From: Prolixibacteraceae bacterium
GTDB taxonomy: Bacteria; Bacteroidota; Bacteroidia; Bacteroidales; Prolixibacteraceae
Direction: 5' to 3'
Length of the DNA: 64,000 nt
NCBI GenBank assembly: GCA_030602265.1
Contig: JAUWAB010000001.1
Span: forward strand, 124,001 to 188,000
Each line of letters starts with the position of its first letter. The first letter of the stretch is position 1. The position numbers and the translations under genes are program-made. The notes beneath the pieces were generated by a model. The model was not told where the DNA came from. It did no database searches and worked only from the letters and a program-made list of their open reading frames with translations. This document shows positions 1 through 8,358 of this stretch, one piece after another.

Positions 1-956
1 TGATATTGATCCCTTAATTGACTGAGTGTACCTATAAGACTGTTCAGCTCTGCCTGACGGGCATTGCCTTCCTGCCATGCACCCCTGGCTTCAGCCACCT
101 GGAACAGCTCCTCTGTCAGGTAGGTAACCTGGGAATTTACCTGAAAATGGATGAAACTGACCTGTGGCAATACGGGCTTCCCGGCAGTCTCCGTTACCTG
201 AGCGGGCACAGTTTCTGCTGGTTCTGAATATTCCTGGGCATCTTCCACTCCCGGCAAGAGCACCTCAGCAGACAGGCCCAAGGTATCATTCGCTTCCTTA
301 AGTTCTGCGATGACCTCAGGTTCGGGGACTACTATCAATGGTTCCGGTACGGTGACTTCTGCCTGCTCAACCCCGGGTATTTGCCTTTCAGCAGAGGGCC
401 GGACAGGCGCAGGCTCAGTGGAAACCGGCGGTGTGGTTTCTGTCAGGGCTGGCGCAGGTTCTGAGGATGTGGGGAAATTGATATTACTTCCCTGATAAGG
501 ATTTGTATGACTGTAGGCAAGCTGTATAAGCTCTTCTGTCCGGAGTGCGGCTACGTCGGCCGGCTGGGCATTATTCCTGAAGCGGTTGTAGAACCTGACG
601 GCACTGTCCCAGTCTTCGCGGGCGTGATAATACCGCGCAAGGTAATAGAAAACCTTGGCCGGCACCTCCCTTGTCCCTGCAAGAAGCAGATTCATTTCCG
701 TTTCCTTGGAATAGTTGCCGGTTTCGATCATACATGCACCGGTAAAATACTTCAGCAGGTAATCCGAAGGATAGGAATCAGAAAGTTTTCTGAAAAGAGG
801 CAGGGCCTCACTGAATTTTCCGGAATGAAACAGTTCAATGGCCCGGTTGCGTTCCTCCTGCTGTGTATCCGCGACAGGCACGCCCTGAGCGCTGTCCGCA
901 ACAAACATCAGAATAACAAGAGACAGCAAATATAATATCCGGAATGGTTGCTTCAT
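1..956 (-). CDS. TPR-like repeat protein with signal peptide, 3' end truncated by window edge
   Basis: Minus-strand reading from ATG at 956: MKQPFRILYLLSLVILMFVADSAQG..., TPR-like AIELFHSGKFSEALPLFRKL, then Pro/Glu-rich linker; open to the window edge. Confidence 0.7.
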   Translation of the reverse strand, partial: MKQPFRILYLLSLVILMFVADSAQGVPVADTQQEERNRAIELFHSGKFSEALPLFRKLSDSYPSDYLLKYFTGACMIETGNYSKETEMNLLLAGTREVPAKVFYYLARYYHAREDWDSAVRFYNRFRNNAQPADVAALRTEELIQLAYSHTNPYQGSNINFPTSSEPAPALTETTPPVSTEPAPVRPSAERQIPGVEQAEVTVPEPLIVVPEPEVIAELKEANDTLGLSAEVLLPGVEDAQEYSEPAETVPAQVTETAGKPVLPQVSFIHFQVNSQVTYLTEELFQVAEARGAWQEGNARQAELNSLIGTLSQLRDQY

Positions 957-1094
957 GATAATAACTGATAAAGAATTCAGCACCTAAAAGTACAAAAATT
1001 ATGCAAAAGAAGGAAACCAAACATCCGGAAACATTGTTTCGGGTATTCACAAAATTATCACCCGTCAGATTCAAAAGGGTTCATCAATTTAAAT

Positions 1095-1102
1095 TATATT
1101 TG
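1095..1102 (+). promoter_or_regulatory. Bacteroidota -7 promoter core (TATATTTG) upstream of bcp
   Basis: Matches TAnnTTTG 24 bp before the start codon. Confidence 0.5.
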
Positions 1103-1125
1103 TCAAACGTAATAAGATCATAAAA

Positions 1126-1590
1126 ATGACAACATTGAACATTGGGGACAAGGCGCCTCATTTTGAAGGAGTTAACCAGAATGGCGAATCGGTATCGCTG
1201 TCAGGTTTTTCAGGCAGGAAACTTATTCTTTATTTCTACCCGAAGGATGACACTCCCGGCTGTACAGCCGAAGCCTGCAACCTCAACGACAACTACCGGG
1301 AGTGGACCGGCAAAGGCTATGATGTGGTGGGTGTCAGCCCCGACAGTGTTAAATCACATTTGAAGTTTGCAGGCAAATACGGACTGAAGTTCAACCTGAT
1401 AGCCGATGAGGAAAAATCCATCCTGGAGGCATACGGCGCCTGGGGAGAGAAGAAAATGTACGGAAAATCATATATGGGTGTACTCCGCAAAACATTTGTC
1501 ATCGACGAAAACGGGATTATAACCGGGGTATTTGACAAGGTTGACACCAAAGATCACACGAATCAAATCATCAAAGCACTCAATATTTAA
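1126..1590 (+). CDS. bcp: Thioredoxin-dependent thiol peroxidase (peroxiredoxin, BCP/PrxQ)
   Basis: Peroxiredoxin motif FYPKDDTPGCTAEACNLND. Confidence 0.95.
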   Translation: MTTLNIGDKAPHFEGVNQNGESVSLSGFSGRKLILYFYPKDDTPGCTAEACNLNDNYREWTGKGYDVVGVSPDSVKSHLKFAGKYGLKFNLIADEEKSILEAYGAWGEKKMYGKSYMGVLRKTFVIDENGIITGVFDKVDTKDHTNQIIKALNI

Positions 1591-1605
1591 CACTTAGCAG
1601 AAATC

Positions 1606-2631
1606 ATGACTAAAGAAGACCAATCAGTAATTAACAAGGAAAAGCTGAAAGCGCTTCAGTTAACCCTCGACAAGATTGAAAAAAGTTTTGGAAAAGGTTC
1701 CATCATGCGCATGGGAGATAAGCCTGTGGACGATGTCCCTGCCATTTCGTCAGGGTCTATCGGGCTCGACGTGGCCCTGGGAATCGGCGGGTATCCGCGC
1801 GGGAGGATCATTGAGATTTATGGTCCGGAAAGTTCAGGTAAGACTACCCTGGCCATTCATGCCATTGCCGAAACACAAAAGTTAGGCGGAATTGCCGCTA
1901 TCATTGATGCAGAACATGCCTTTGACCCTTATTACGCCCGCAAGCTGGGGGTCAATACCGACGAATTGCTGATTTCGCAGCCCGACCACGGTGAGCAGGC
2001 GCTTGAAATTGCCGACAGCCTGATCCGCTCCGGGGCAGTCGACATCGTAGTGATCGACTCTGTAGCAGCTCTTACCCCTAAAGCCGAACTGGAAGGCGAT
2101 ATGGGAGATTCCAAAATGGGACTCCAGGCCAGGCTCATGTCACAGGCACTCCGGAAACTCACTGCCAACATCAGCAAAACCCGTACATGCTGTATCTTCA
2201 TTAACCAGTTACGCGAAAAAATCGGGGTGATGTTCGGTAACCCGGAAACAACCACCGGAGGTAATGCACTGAAGTTTTATGCATCTGTAAGACTTGATAT
2301 CCGGAGAATCGGCCAGATCAAGGAAGGAGAAGAGGTCACCGGAAACAATGTCCGCGTAAAAGTGGTCAAAAACAAGATAGCCCCGCCTTTCAGAAAAGCC
2401 GAATTCGATATTCTTTACGGAGAAGGGATTTCCAAGACCGGTGAGATTCTTGACCTTGGAGTGAACTACAGTATCATCAAGAAAAGCGGGTCGTGGTTCA
2501 GTTATGGTGAATCGAAACTGGGTCAGGGACGTGATGCAGTAAGAAAACTGATCAGGGACAATCCTGAACTGTCTGCTGAACTGGAAAAGAAAATCATGGA
2601 GGTAATTACTACGTCCAGCGATACGGAATAA
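1606..2631 (+). CDS. recA: Recombinase RecA
   Basis: [17 protein letters not shown] Walker A, full-length RecA. Confidence 0.99.
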   Translation: MTKEDQSVINKEKLKALQLTLDKIEKSFGKGSIMRMGDKPVDDVPAISSGSIGLDVALGIGGYPRGRIIEIYGPESSGKTTLAIHAIAETQKLGGIAAIIDAEHAFDPYYARKLGVNTDELLISQPDHGEQALEIADSLIRSGAVDIVVIDSVAALTPKAELEGDMGDSKMGLQARLMSQALRKLTANISKTRTCCIFINQLREKIGVMFGNPETTTGGNALKFYASVRLDIRRIGQIKEGEEVTGNNVRVKVVKNKIAPPFRKAEFDILYGEGISKTGEILDLGVNYSIIKKSGSWFSYGESKLGQGRDAVRKLIRDNPELSAELEKKIMEVITTSSDTE

Positions 2632-2652
2632 CCAACACTGAGCAGAGTACAG

Positions 2653-2688
2653 GCCGGATGAGGAACTGAATGCTCATCCGGCTTTTTG
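2653..2688 (+). terminator. Intrinsic terminator after recA
   Basis: GCCGGATGAG / CTCATCCGGC 10-bp stem followed by TTTTT. Confidence 0.85.
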
Positions 2689-2934
2689 TTTTAACAAAGA
2701 GCCTCAATTACAATAAAAGGCAAGAATTTCACCAATCAGAGAAACATTGTGTTAAAAATGCGGGGCAATCCATTACAAATCGACCGCTACAACTGTTACA
2801 GTCTTAAATTTGTGCGGTATAGGGATACACCAGATTTATGAATTTTATAACTGTTGTGTTATAATCAAAATCAGGAAAACAAAAGCCTGGAGAACCCGAT
2901 AACATTTTGTTTCCATTAAAACGAGAAAATTAAG

Positions 2935-5355
2935 ATGAAGGTATTGAAGTTTGGGGGAACATCGGTTGGCAGTGCTGCCAATATCCGTATAGTCAGGGAA
3001 ATTGTTACCCGTCAGGATGATGATATTGTAGTAGTTGTGTCTGCATTGGGCGGAATTACGGACAGGATCCTGAATACGGCAAGAATGGCTGTACTGGGTA
3101 CAGATTTCTATTTAGGTGAACTTGCGGAGATCAGGAACCGGCACAGTGAGGTGACCGAAGCGCTTTTTGATGACCCGGATCCGGTATTTGGCCGGATCAA
3201 TCATATACTGAAAGAGCTGGAACAAGTGCTTACCGGCGTTACCCTGATCGGGGAGCTTACCCCGAAAACGCTTGACCGTCTTTCCGGAATGGGCGAGCGC
3301 ATGTCTTCAATATTGGTTTCGGCTTTTTTAGGCGTACCTCATATGGATTCGGCAGAGCTTATCGTTACCGACAGCAATTTCGGTAAGGCAGTAGTCGCTT
3401 TCGAAGAAACCAACCGCCGGATCAGGGAGAGGTTCAATGGTTTCAAGGGCCTTGCAGTGGCACCCGGCTTTATTGCCAGAAACCAGGCAGGAGAATATAC
3501 CACCCTTGGCAGGGGCGGCTCAGACTACACCGCCGCTATCATTGCCGCTGCACTCGATGCAGCCTCCCTTGAAATCTGGACCGATGTGGACGGATTTATG
3601 ACTGCCGACCCAAGGGTTATCCGGAAAGCCTATACCATCCCTATGCTCTCCTATACGGAGGCCATGGAGTTGTCGAATTTTGGAGCAAAAGTGATTTATC
3701 CGCCGACCATCCTGCCGGTTTATAAAAAGGGAATTCCCGTTCATATAAAAAACACGATGCGCCCGGAAGCACCGGGAACCCTCATCACCCGAAGTTCAGA
3801 AAACGGCAGGGAGCGACCGATCAAAGGTATCTCCTCGATATCACGGATCGCCATGCTAACCGTCCAGGGTATCGGGATGGTTGGAGTTGCAGGGATTTCC
3901 ATGCGGCTGTTTTCAGCGCTGGCCCAGGAGAAAATTAACGTTATCCTGATTTCACAGGCATCTTCTGAAAATACCATCAGTATTGCGATTGAGGAACATT
4001 CGGCAGAACAAGCCGAGGATGCCATCCGCAGGGAATTTGATAAAGAGATCAGCCACGATCTGATCAACAAGGTTTTTGTGGAAACCGGACTAAGCATTGT
4101 GGCCATCGTCGGTGAGAACATGAAACACTCGACAGGGGTTGCCGGAAAACTGTTTACCACCATCGGCCGCAATGGGATCAACATTTCCGCCATCGCACAG
4201 GGTGCCTCCGAATACAACATCTCCTGGGTGGTAAAACACGAAGACCTCAGAAAAACACTTAATGTGGTGCATGAGTCATTCTTCCTGTCGGAGAATTCGG
4301 AACTGAATATTTTCCTCATCGGCACCGGACTGGTAGGCAGTCATCTGTTGCGGCAGGTCGCAAGCCAGCAGGAACGCCTTCTCAACGAAAACCACCTGAA
4401 ACTGAAGATTGCCGGACTGGCCAACTCCAGGAAAATGATATTCGACCGCGATGGGATTGAAGTTGCGGACTATTCGAAGCAGCTTGAAAATGCTCAAATG
4501 GCATCGTCAACAGAAGAATTTATCCATCTGATGATAAATATGAACCTGTACAACAGCGTATTCGTGGATTGCACCGCATCGGAGGAAATCTCAGGTGCCT
4601 ACCGGCGAATACTGGATGCCAACATATCGGTGGTTACCGCCAATAAAATAGCCGCCTCTTCAGCTTACGACAACTATCTTCTGCTGAAGAGAACCGCCAA
4701 GCGGAAAGGTATAAAATTTTTGTTCGAAACCAATGTCGGTGCAGGTTTGCCGATTATCAACACGCTGAATGACCTGGTCAATTCGGGCGATAAAGTTCTG
4801 AAAATCGAAGCAGTACTTTCGGGTACGCTGAATTACATATTCAATACCATCTCCACGGAAATTCCTCTCAGCAAGGCAATCCGTATGGCCAAGGAGGCTG
4901 GTTATGCCGAACCCGATCCCCGGATTGACCTGAGCGGAATGGATGTGGTCAGGAAGCTGCTTATTTTAGCCAGAGAATCAGGATATCGAATTGAAAAAGA
5001 GGATGTTAAGATTGAATCATTTATTCCGGAGAAATATTTTGCAGGCAGTGTGGAAGAATTCTGGCAGTCCATCACTGAACTTGATGAGGAATTTGAATCC
5101 AACCGTAAAGAGTTGGAGAGCAAAGGTCTGAAGTGGAGATTTGTAGCCGCTTTCGAAGAAGGAAATGCGAGAGTCGGCCTCAGGGAGATCGGTTCAGCAC
5201 ACCCGTTTTTTGACCTGGAAGGCAGTAATAACCTGATCATATACCGGACAGAGCGATATAATGAATTCCCGATGCTGATCAAGGGTTACGGGGCAGGTGC
5301 GGCAGTTACCGCTGCCGGCGTTTTTGCCGACATCATTAAAGTATCCAACATATAA
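2935..5355 (+). CDS. thrA: Bifunctional aspartokinase / homoserine dehydrogenase
   Basis: MKVLKFGGTSVGSA aspartokinase start, ACT region, C-terminal homoserine dehydrogenase (GTLNYIFNTI). Confidence 0.97.
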   Translation: MKVLKFGGTSVGSAANIRIVREIVTRQDDDIVVVVSALGGITDRILNTARMAVLGTDFYLGELAEIRNRHSEVTEALFDDPDPVFGRINHILKELEQVLTGVTLIGELTPKTLDRLSGMGERMSSILVSAFLGVPHMDSAELIVTDSNFGKAVVAFEETNRRIRERFNGFKGLAVAPGFIARNQAGEYTTLGRGGSDYTAAIIAAALDAASLEIWTDVDGFMTADPRVIRKAYTIPMLSYTEAMELSNFGAKVIYPPTILPVYKKGIPVHIKNTMRPEAPGTLITRSSENGRERPIKGISSISRIAMLTVQGIGMVGVAGISMRLFSALAQEKINVILISQASSENTISIAIEEHSAEQAEDAIRREFDKEISHDLINKVFVETGLSIVAIVGENMKHSTGVAGKLFTTIGRNGINISAIAQGASEYNISWVVKHEDLRKTLNVVHESFFLSENSELNIFLIGTGLVGSHLLRQVASQQERLLNENHLKLKIAGLANSRKMIFDRDGIEVADYSKQLENAQMASSTEEFIHLMINMNLYNSVFVDCTASEEISGAYRRILDANISVVTANKIAASSAYDNYLLLKRTAKRKGIKFLFETNVGAGLPIINTLNDLVNSGDKVLKIEAVLSGTLNYIFNTISTEIPLSKAIRMAKEAGYAEPDPRIDLSGMDVVRKLLILARESGYRIEKEDVKIESFIPEKYFAGSVEEFWQSITELDEEFESNRKELESKGLKWRFVAAFEEGNARVGLREIGSAHPFFDLEGSNNLIIYRTERYNEFPMLIKGYGAGAAVTAAGVFADIIKVSNI

Positions 5356-5364
5356 GTACCAAAT

Positions 5365-6573
5365 ATGAAGTACATTATTGTATTAGGCGATGGAATGGCC
5401 GATGAACCCATACCAGAATTGGGGGGACTGACTCCGCTCCAGGCAGCCCGTACCCCTTATATAGACCAGCTGGCAAAGCAAGGCAGAAACGGGATGCTGG
5501 ATACAATTCCTCCAGGGCTTCACCCGGGCAGCGAAATTGCCAACCTGGCAGTGCTGGGCTATAATGTACCCGAAGTTTTTGAAGGCCGAGGTGTGTTAGA
5601 GGCAGCCAGCATGGGCGTGGAACTGCAACCCGGTGACCTTGCCCTTCGGTGTAACCTGATCTGCCTGGAAGACCAGAAAATTAAAAACCATTCGGCCGGG
5701 CACATTCCCAGCGAGGAGGCCGCAGAACTGATTATGTTCCTGGACAAGAAACTGGGGAATGATAAAATCAGGTTTTACCCGGGTGTCTCCTACCGCCACT
5801 TGCTGGTAGTAAAAGGAGGAAACAAACAGGTTGGTTGCACACCTCCACACGATGTAATGGGAACAGACTTCAGGGAGGTAATGATAAAACCAGAAACCGT
5901 AGAAGCCGAAAAAACGGCCAGGTTATTAAACTACCTGGTGGTCAGGTCACGGTATTTTCTTGAAGACCATCCGGTAAATCTGAAAAGAAAAGAGCTGGGA
6001 AAGGACCCCGCAAGTTGCATCTGGCCATGGTCACCTGGCTACCGGCCGGCCATGCCAACATTCAGGGAGTTATGGGGTATTGAAAAATCGGCCGTCATAT
6101 CAGCAGTAGACCTGATCCAGGGAATCGGTGTATTAGCCGGGATGAAGGTGATTAAAGTAGAAGGTGCTACCGGGCTGCATACCACCAACTATGAGGGTAA
6201 AACGAGGGCTGCACTCGACGCCCTGAAAGATCATGACCTGGTCTATCTGCATATCGAAGCAAGTGATGAGGCCGGGCACGAAGGAGATCATGAGCTGAAG
6301 GTTAAAACCATTGAATATTTAGACAACCGGGTGGTAAGAACCCTTATTGAAGAGACTGCAGATATGTCAGAGCCGGTGACCATAGCCATTTTGCCCGACC
6401 ACCCCACCCCCTGCCGGATTAAAACCCACACCAGGGAGCCGGTTCCATTTCTTATTTGCCGTCCGGGGGAAACTCCCGACACCGTTGAGAAATATGATGA
6501 ATTTTCAGCCGTATCGGGTAGTTATGGCATGCTTTCCGGCCCCGGATTCATGAAAAACCTGTTAATGAAATAA
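5365..6573 (+). CDS. Cofactor-independent phosphoglycerate mutase (ApgM-type), probable homoserine kinase
   Basis: MKYIIVLGDGMADEP, alkaline-phosphatase-superfamily ApgM; lies between thrA and thrC. Confidence 0.9.
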   Translation: MKYIIVLGDGMADEPIPELGGLTPLQAARTPYIDQLAKQGRNGMLDTIPPGLHPGSEIANLAVLGYNVPEVFEGRGVLEAASMGVELQPGDLALRCNLICLEDQKIKNHSAGHIPSEEAAELIMFLDKKLGNDKIRFYPGVSYRHLLVVKGGNKQVGCTPPHDVMGTDFREVMIKPETVEAEKTARLLNYLVVRSRYFLEDHPVNLKRKELGKDPASCIWPWSPGYRPAMPTFRELWGIEKSAVISAVDLIQGIGVLAGMKVIKVEGATGLHTTNYEGKTRAALDALKDHDLVYLHIEASDEAGHEGDHELKVKTIEYLDNRVVRTLIEETADMSEPVTIAILPDHPTPCRIKTHTREPVPFLICRPGETPDTVEKYDEFSAVSGSYGMLSGPGFMKNLLMK

Positions 6574-6590
6574 ACGCTGAATAAACGGAT

Positions 6591-7913
6591 ATGCAATATT
6601 ACAGTACCAACCATAAAATAAAACCTGTATCGCTCAGTGAAGCGGTAATCAAAGGACTGGCCCCTGACAATGGCCTCTTTATGCCGGAAAAAATATGTTC
6701 CTTTAGTGATGAATACTTTGAAAACATTCACACACTCAGTTTCAGGGAAATAGCCTTAGATGTGGCATTGAAATTTTTTGGTGAGGATATCGGACAGGAA
6801 AAACTGAAAGAGCTCGTTTACGATACCTTGTCGTTCGATTGCCCTGTGGTAAAGATATATTCGGATATCTGGTCATTGGAACTTTTTCACGGCCCTACCC
6901 TGGCATTCAAGGATGTGGGTGCGAGATTCATGGCCAGGCTGCTCAGGCACTTTCTAAGGGAAAACAAACGTATGGTAAATGTACTTGTAGCCACATCGGG
7001 GGATACCGGGAGCGCAGTGGCCAACGGATTTCTGGGCATTGAAGGGATCAGGGTATTTGTTTTATATCCACGGGGAAAAGTCAGCGAAATTCAGGAAAAA
7101 CAGTTTACCACCTTAGGACAGAATATTGTAGCCCTCGAAATCGACGGCACCTTCGACGATTGCCAGCATCTGGTCAAAAGTGCTTTTCTCGACAGCTCTC
7201 TGAACGATAAGATGATGCTGACTTCAGCCAACTCGATCAACGTTGCCAGGTTCCTGCCACAGGCATTCTACTATTTTAATGCTTATGCACGGTTAAGGGA
7301 AAAAGGGGCGCTCAAAGACAAAGAACTTATTTTTGCTGTTCCTTCAGGAAATTTCGGGAACCTTACAGCAGGTTTAATTGCCCGGGAAATGGGATTGCCC
7401 GTTAAAAGATTTTTGGCTGCCAATAATGAGAACGATGTGGTTTATGAATACCTGAAGACCGGAATATACCAGCCCAGACCATCGGTAGAGACCATTGCCA
7501 ATGCTATGGACGTGGGAACCCCGAGCAATTTCGCACGGATACTGGATCTGTATGGCGACAGTTATGACAGGATTTCCGGCATACTGAAGGGATACCGTTA
7601 TTCAGACCAGGAGATCAGGGAAATGATCAGGACCGTATTTAATGAGACCGGGTATATGACTGATCCACATGGAGCCTGCGGCATTGCGGCACTCAGGGAA
7701 AATCTTTGCAGCCAGGAAACCGGAGTTTTCCTGGAGACTGCCCATCCTGCCAAATTCAGGGATACCATGGAGACCATCCTTCAGGTCAAAAACATGGAAA
7801 TTCCACAAAAATTAAAGGCATTTTTAAAGGGTAACAGGGAATTTGTCAGCCTCCCTGCAGATTATGCTGAATTCAGGGATAAACTGTTATCATACAACCA
7901 GATGCCCAATTAA
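6591..7913 (+). CDS. thrC: Threonine synthase
   Basis: MQYYSTNHKIKPVSLSEAVIKGLAPDNGLFMP, PLP site AFKDVGARF. Confidence 0.97.
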   Translation: MQYYSTNHKIKPVSLSEAVIKGLAPDNGLFMPEKICSFSDEYFENIHTLSFREIALDVALKFFGEDIGQEKLKELVYDTLSFDCPVVKIYSDIWSLELFHGPTLAFKDVGARFMARLLRHFLRENKRMVNVLVATSGDTGSAVANGFLGIEGIRVFVLYPRGKVSEIQEKQFTTLGQNIVALEIDGTFDDCQHLVKSAFLDSSLNDKMMLTSANSINVARFLPQAFYYFNAYARLREKGALKDKELIFAVPSGNFGNLTAGLIAREMGLPVKRFLAANNENDVVYEYLKTGIYQPRPSVETIANAMDVGTPSNFARILDLYGDSYDRISGILKGYRYSDQEIREMIRTVFNETGYMTDPHGACGIAALRENLCSQETGVFLETAHPAKFRDTMETILQVKNMEIPQKLKAFLKGNREFVSLPADYAEFRDKLLSYNQMPN

Positions 7914-8061
7914 AAGACAATAAACACTTATGAAATTTTTTTCTAATTACAATATACTAAAGAAATTTTTTGCCAAACAAACCAATATTAAGCAAATATT
8001 AAAAAATGTTTTATTGAACACTTTTTAACATGTGTTTAACTGATTTTACAAATTCTGCCCC

Positions 8062-8069
8062 TATCTTTG
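8062..8069 (+). promoter_or_regulatory. Bacteroidota -7 promoter core (TATCTTTG) in front of candidate sRNA
   Basis: Matches TAnnTTTG; about 75 bp before a plus-strand terminator. Confidence 0.45.
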
Positions 8070-8075
8070 CAGTGG

Positions 8076-8165
8076 TTTTAGTTTCATAGGTTTAGGTTTG
8101 ATTAGTTTTATTGGTTTAGTTAGTTTAGTTAGTTAGAAGGGCGGATGTTGATCCGTCCTTTTTTC
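8076..8165 (+). ncRNA. Candidate small RNA convergent with feo genes
   Basis: Promoter core at 8062, almost C-free G/T/A-rich body, no ORF, ends in GGGCGGATGTTGATCCGTCC + T6 terminator. Confidence 0.35.
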
Positions 8166-8358
8166 TTTTTATATCCCTGAAGGGTGCCTGCCGCACCGGA
8201 CAATCAGCACCACAACCACCACATCCTGAAGAGCTTAAAGTATCAGGCTCAGCACATTTCTCCTTAACTTTCTTTTTCAGGAATCTTTCCTTGAGTTTCA
8301 GGAGAGCCAGAAGCAGTGCTGCAGCGATAATCAGATAAGTAACCAATTCCTGTATCAT
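8125..8358 (-). CDS. FeoB-associated Cys-rich membrane protein
   Basis: N-terminal TM, CGGCGADC cysteine motif, overlaps feoB stop. Confidence 0.85.
   Translation of the reverse strand: MIQELVTYLIIAAALLLALLKLKERFLKKKVKEKCAEPDTLSSSGCGGCGADCPVRQAPFRDIKRKKDGSTSALLTN
8137..8166 (+). terminator. Intrinsic terminator (plus strand) overlapping 3' end of the feo-associated ORF
   Basis: GGGCGGAT / ATCCGTCC hairpin followed by TTTTTT. Confidence 0.7.
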
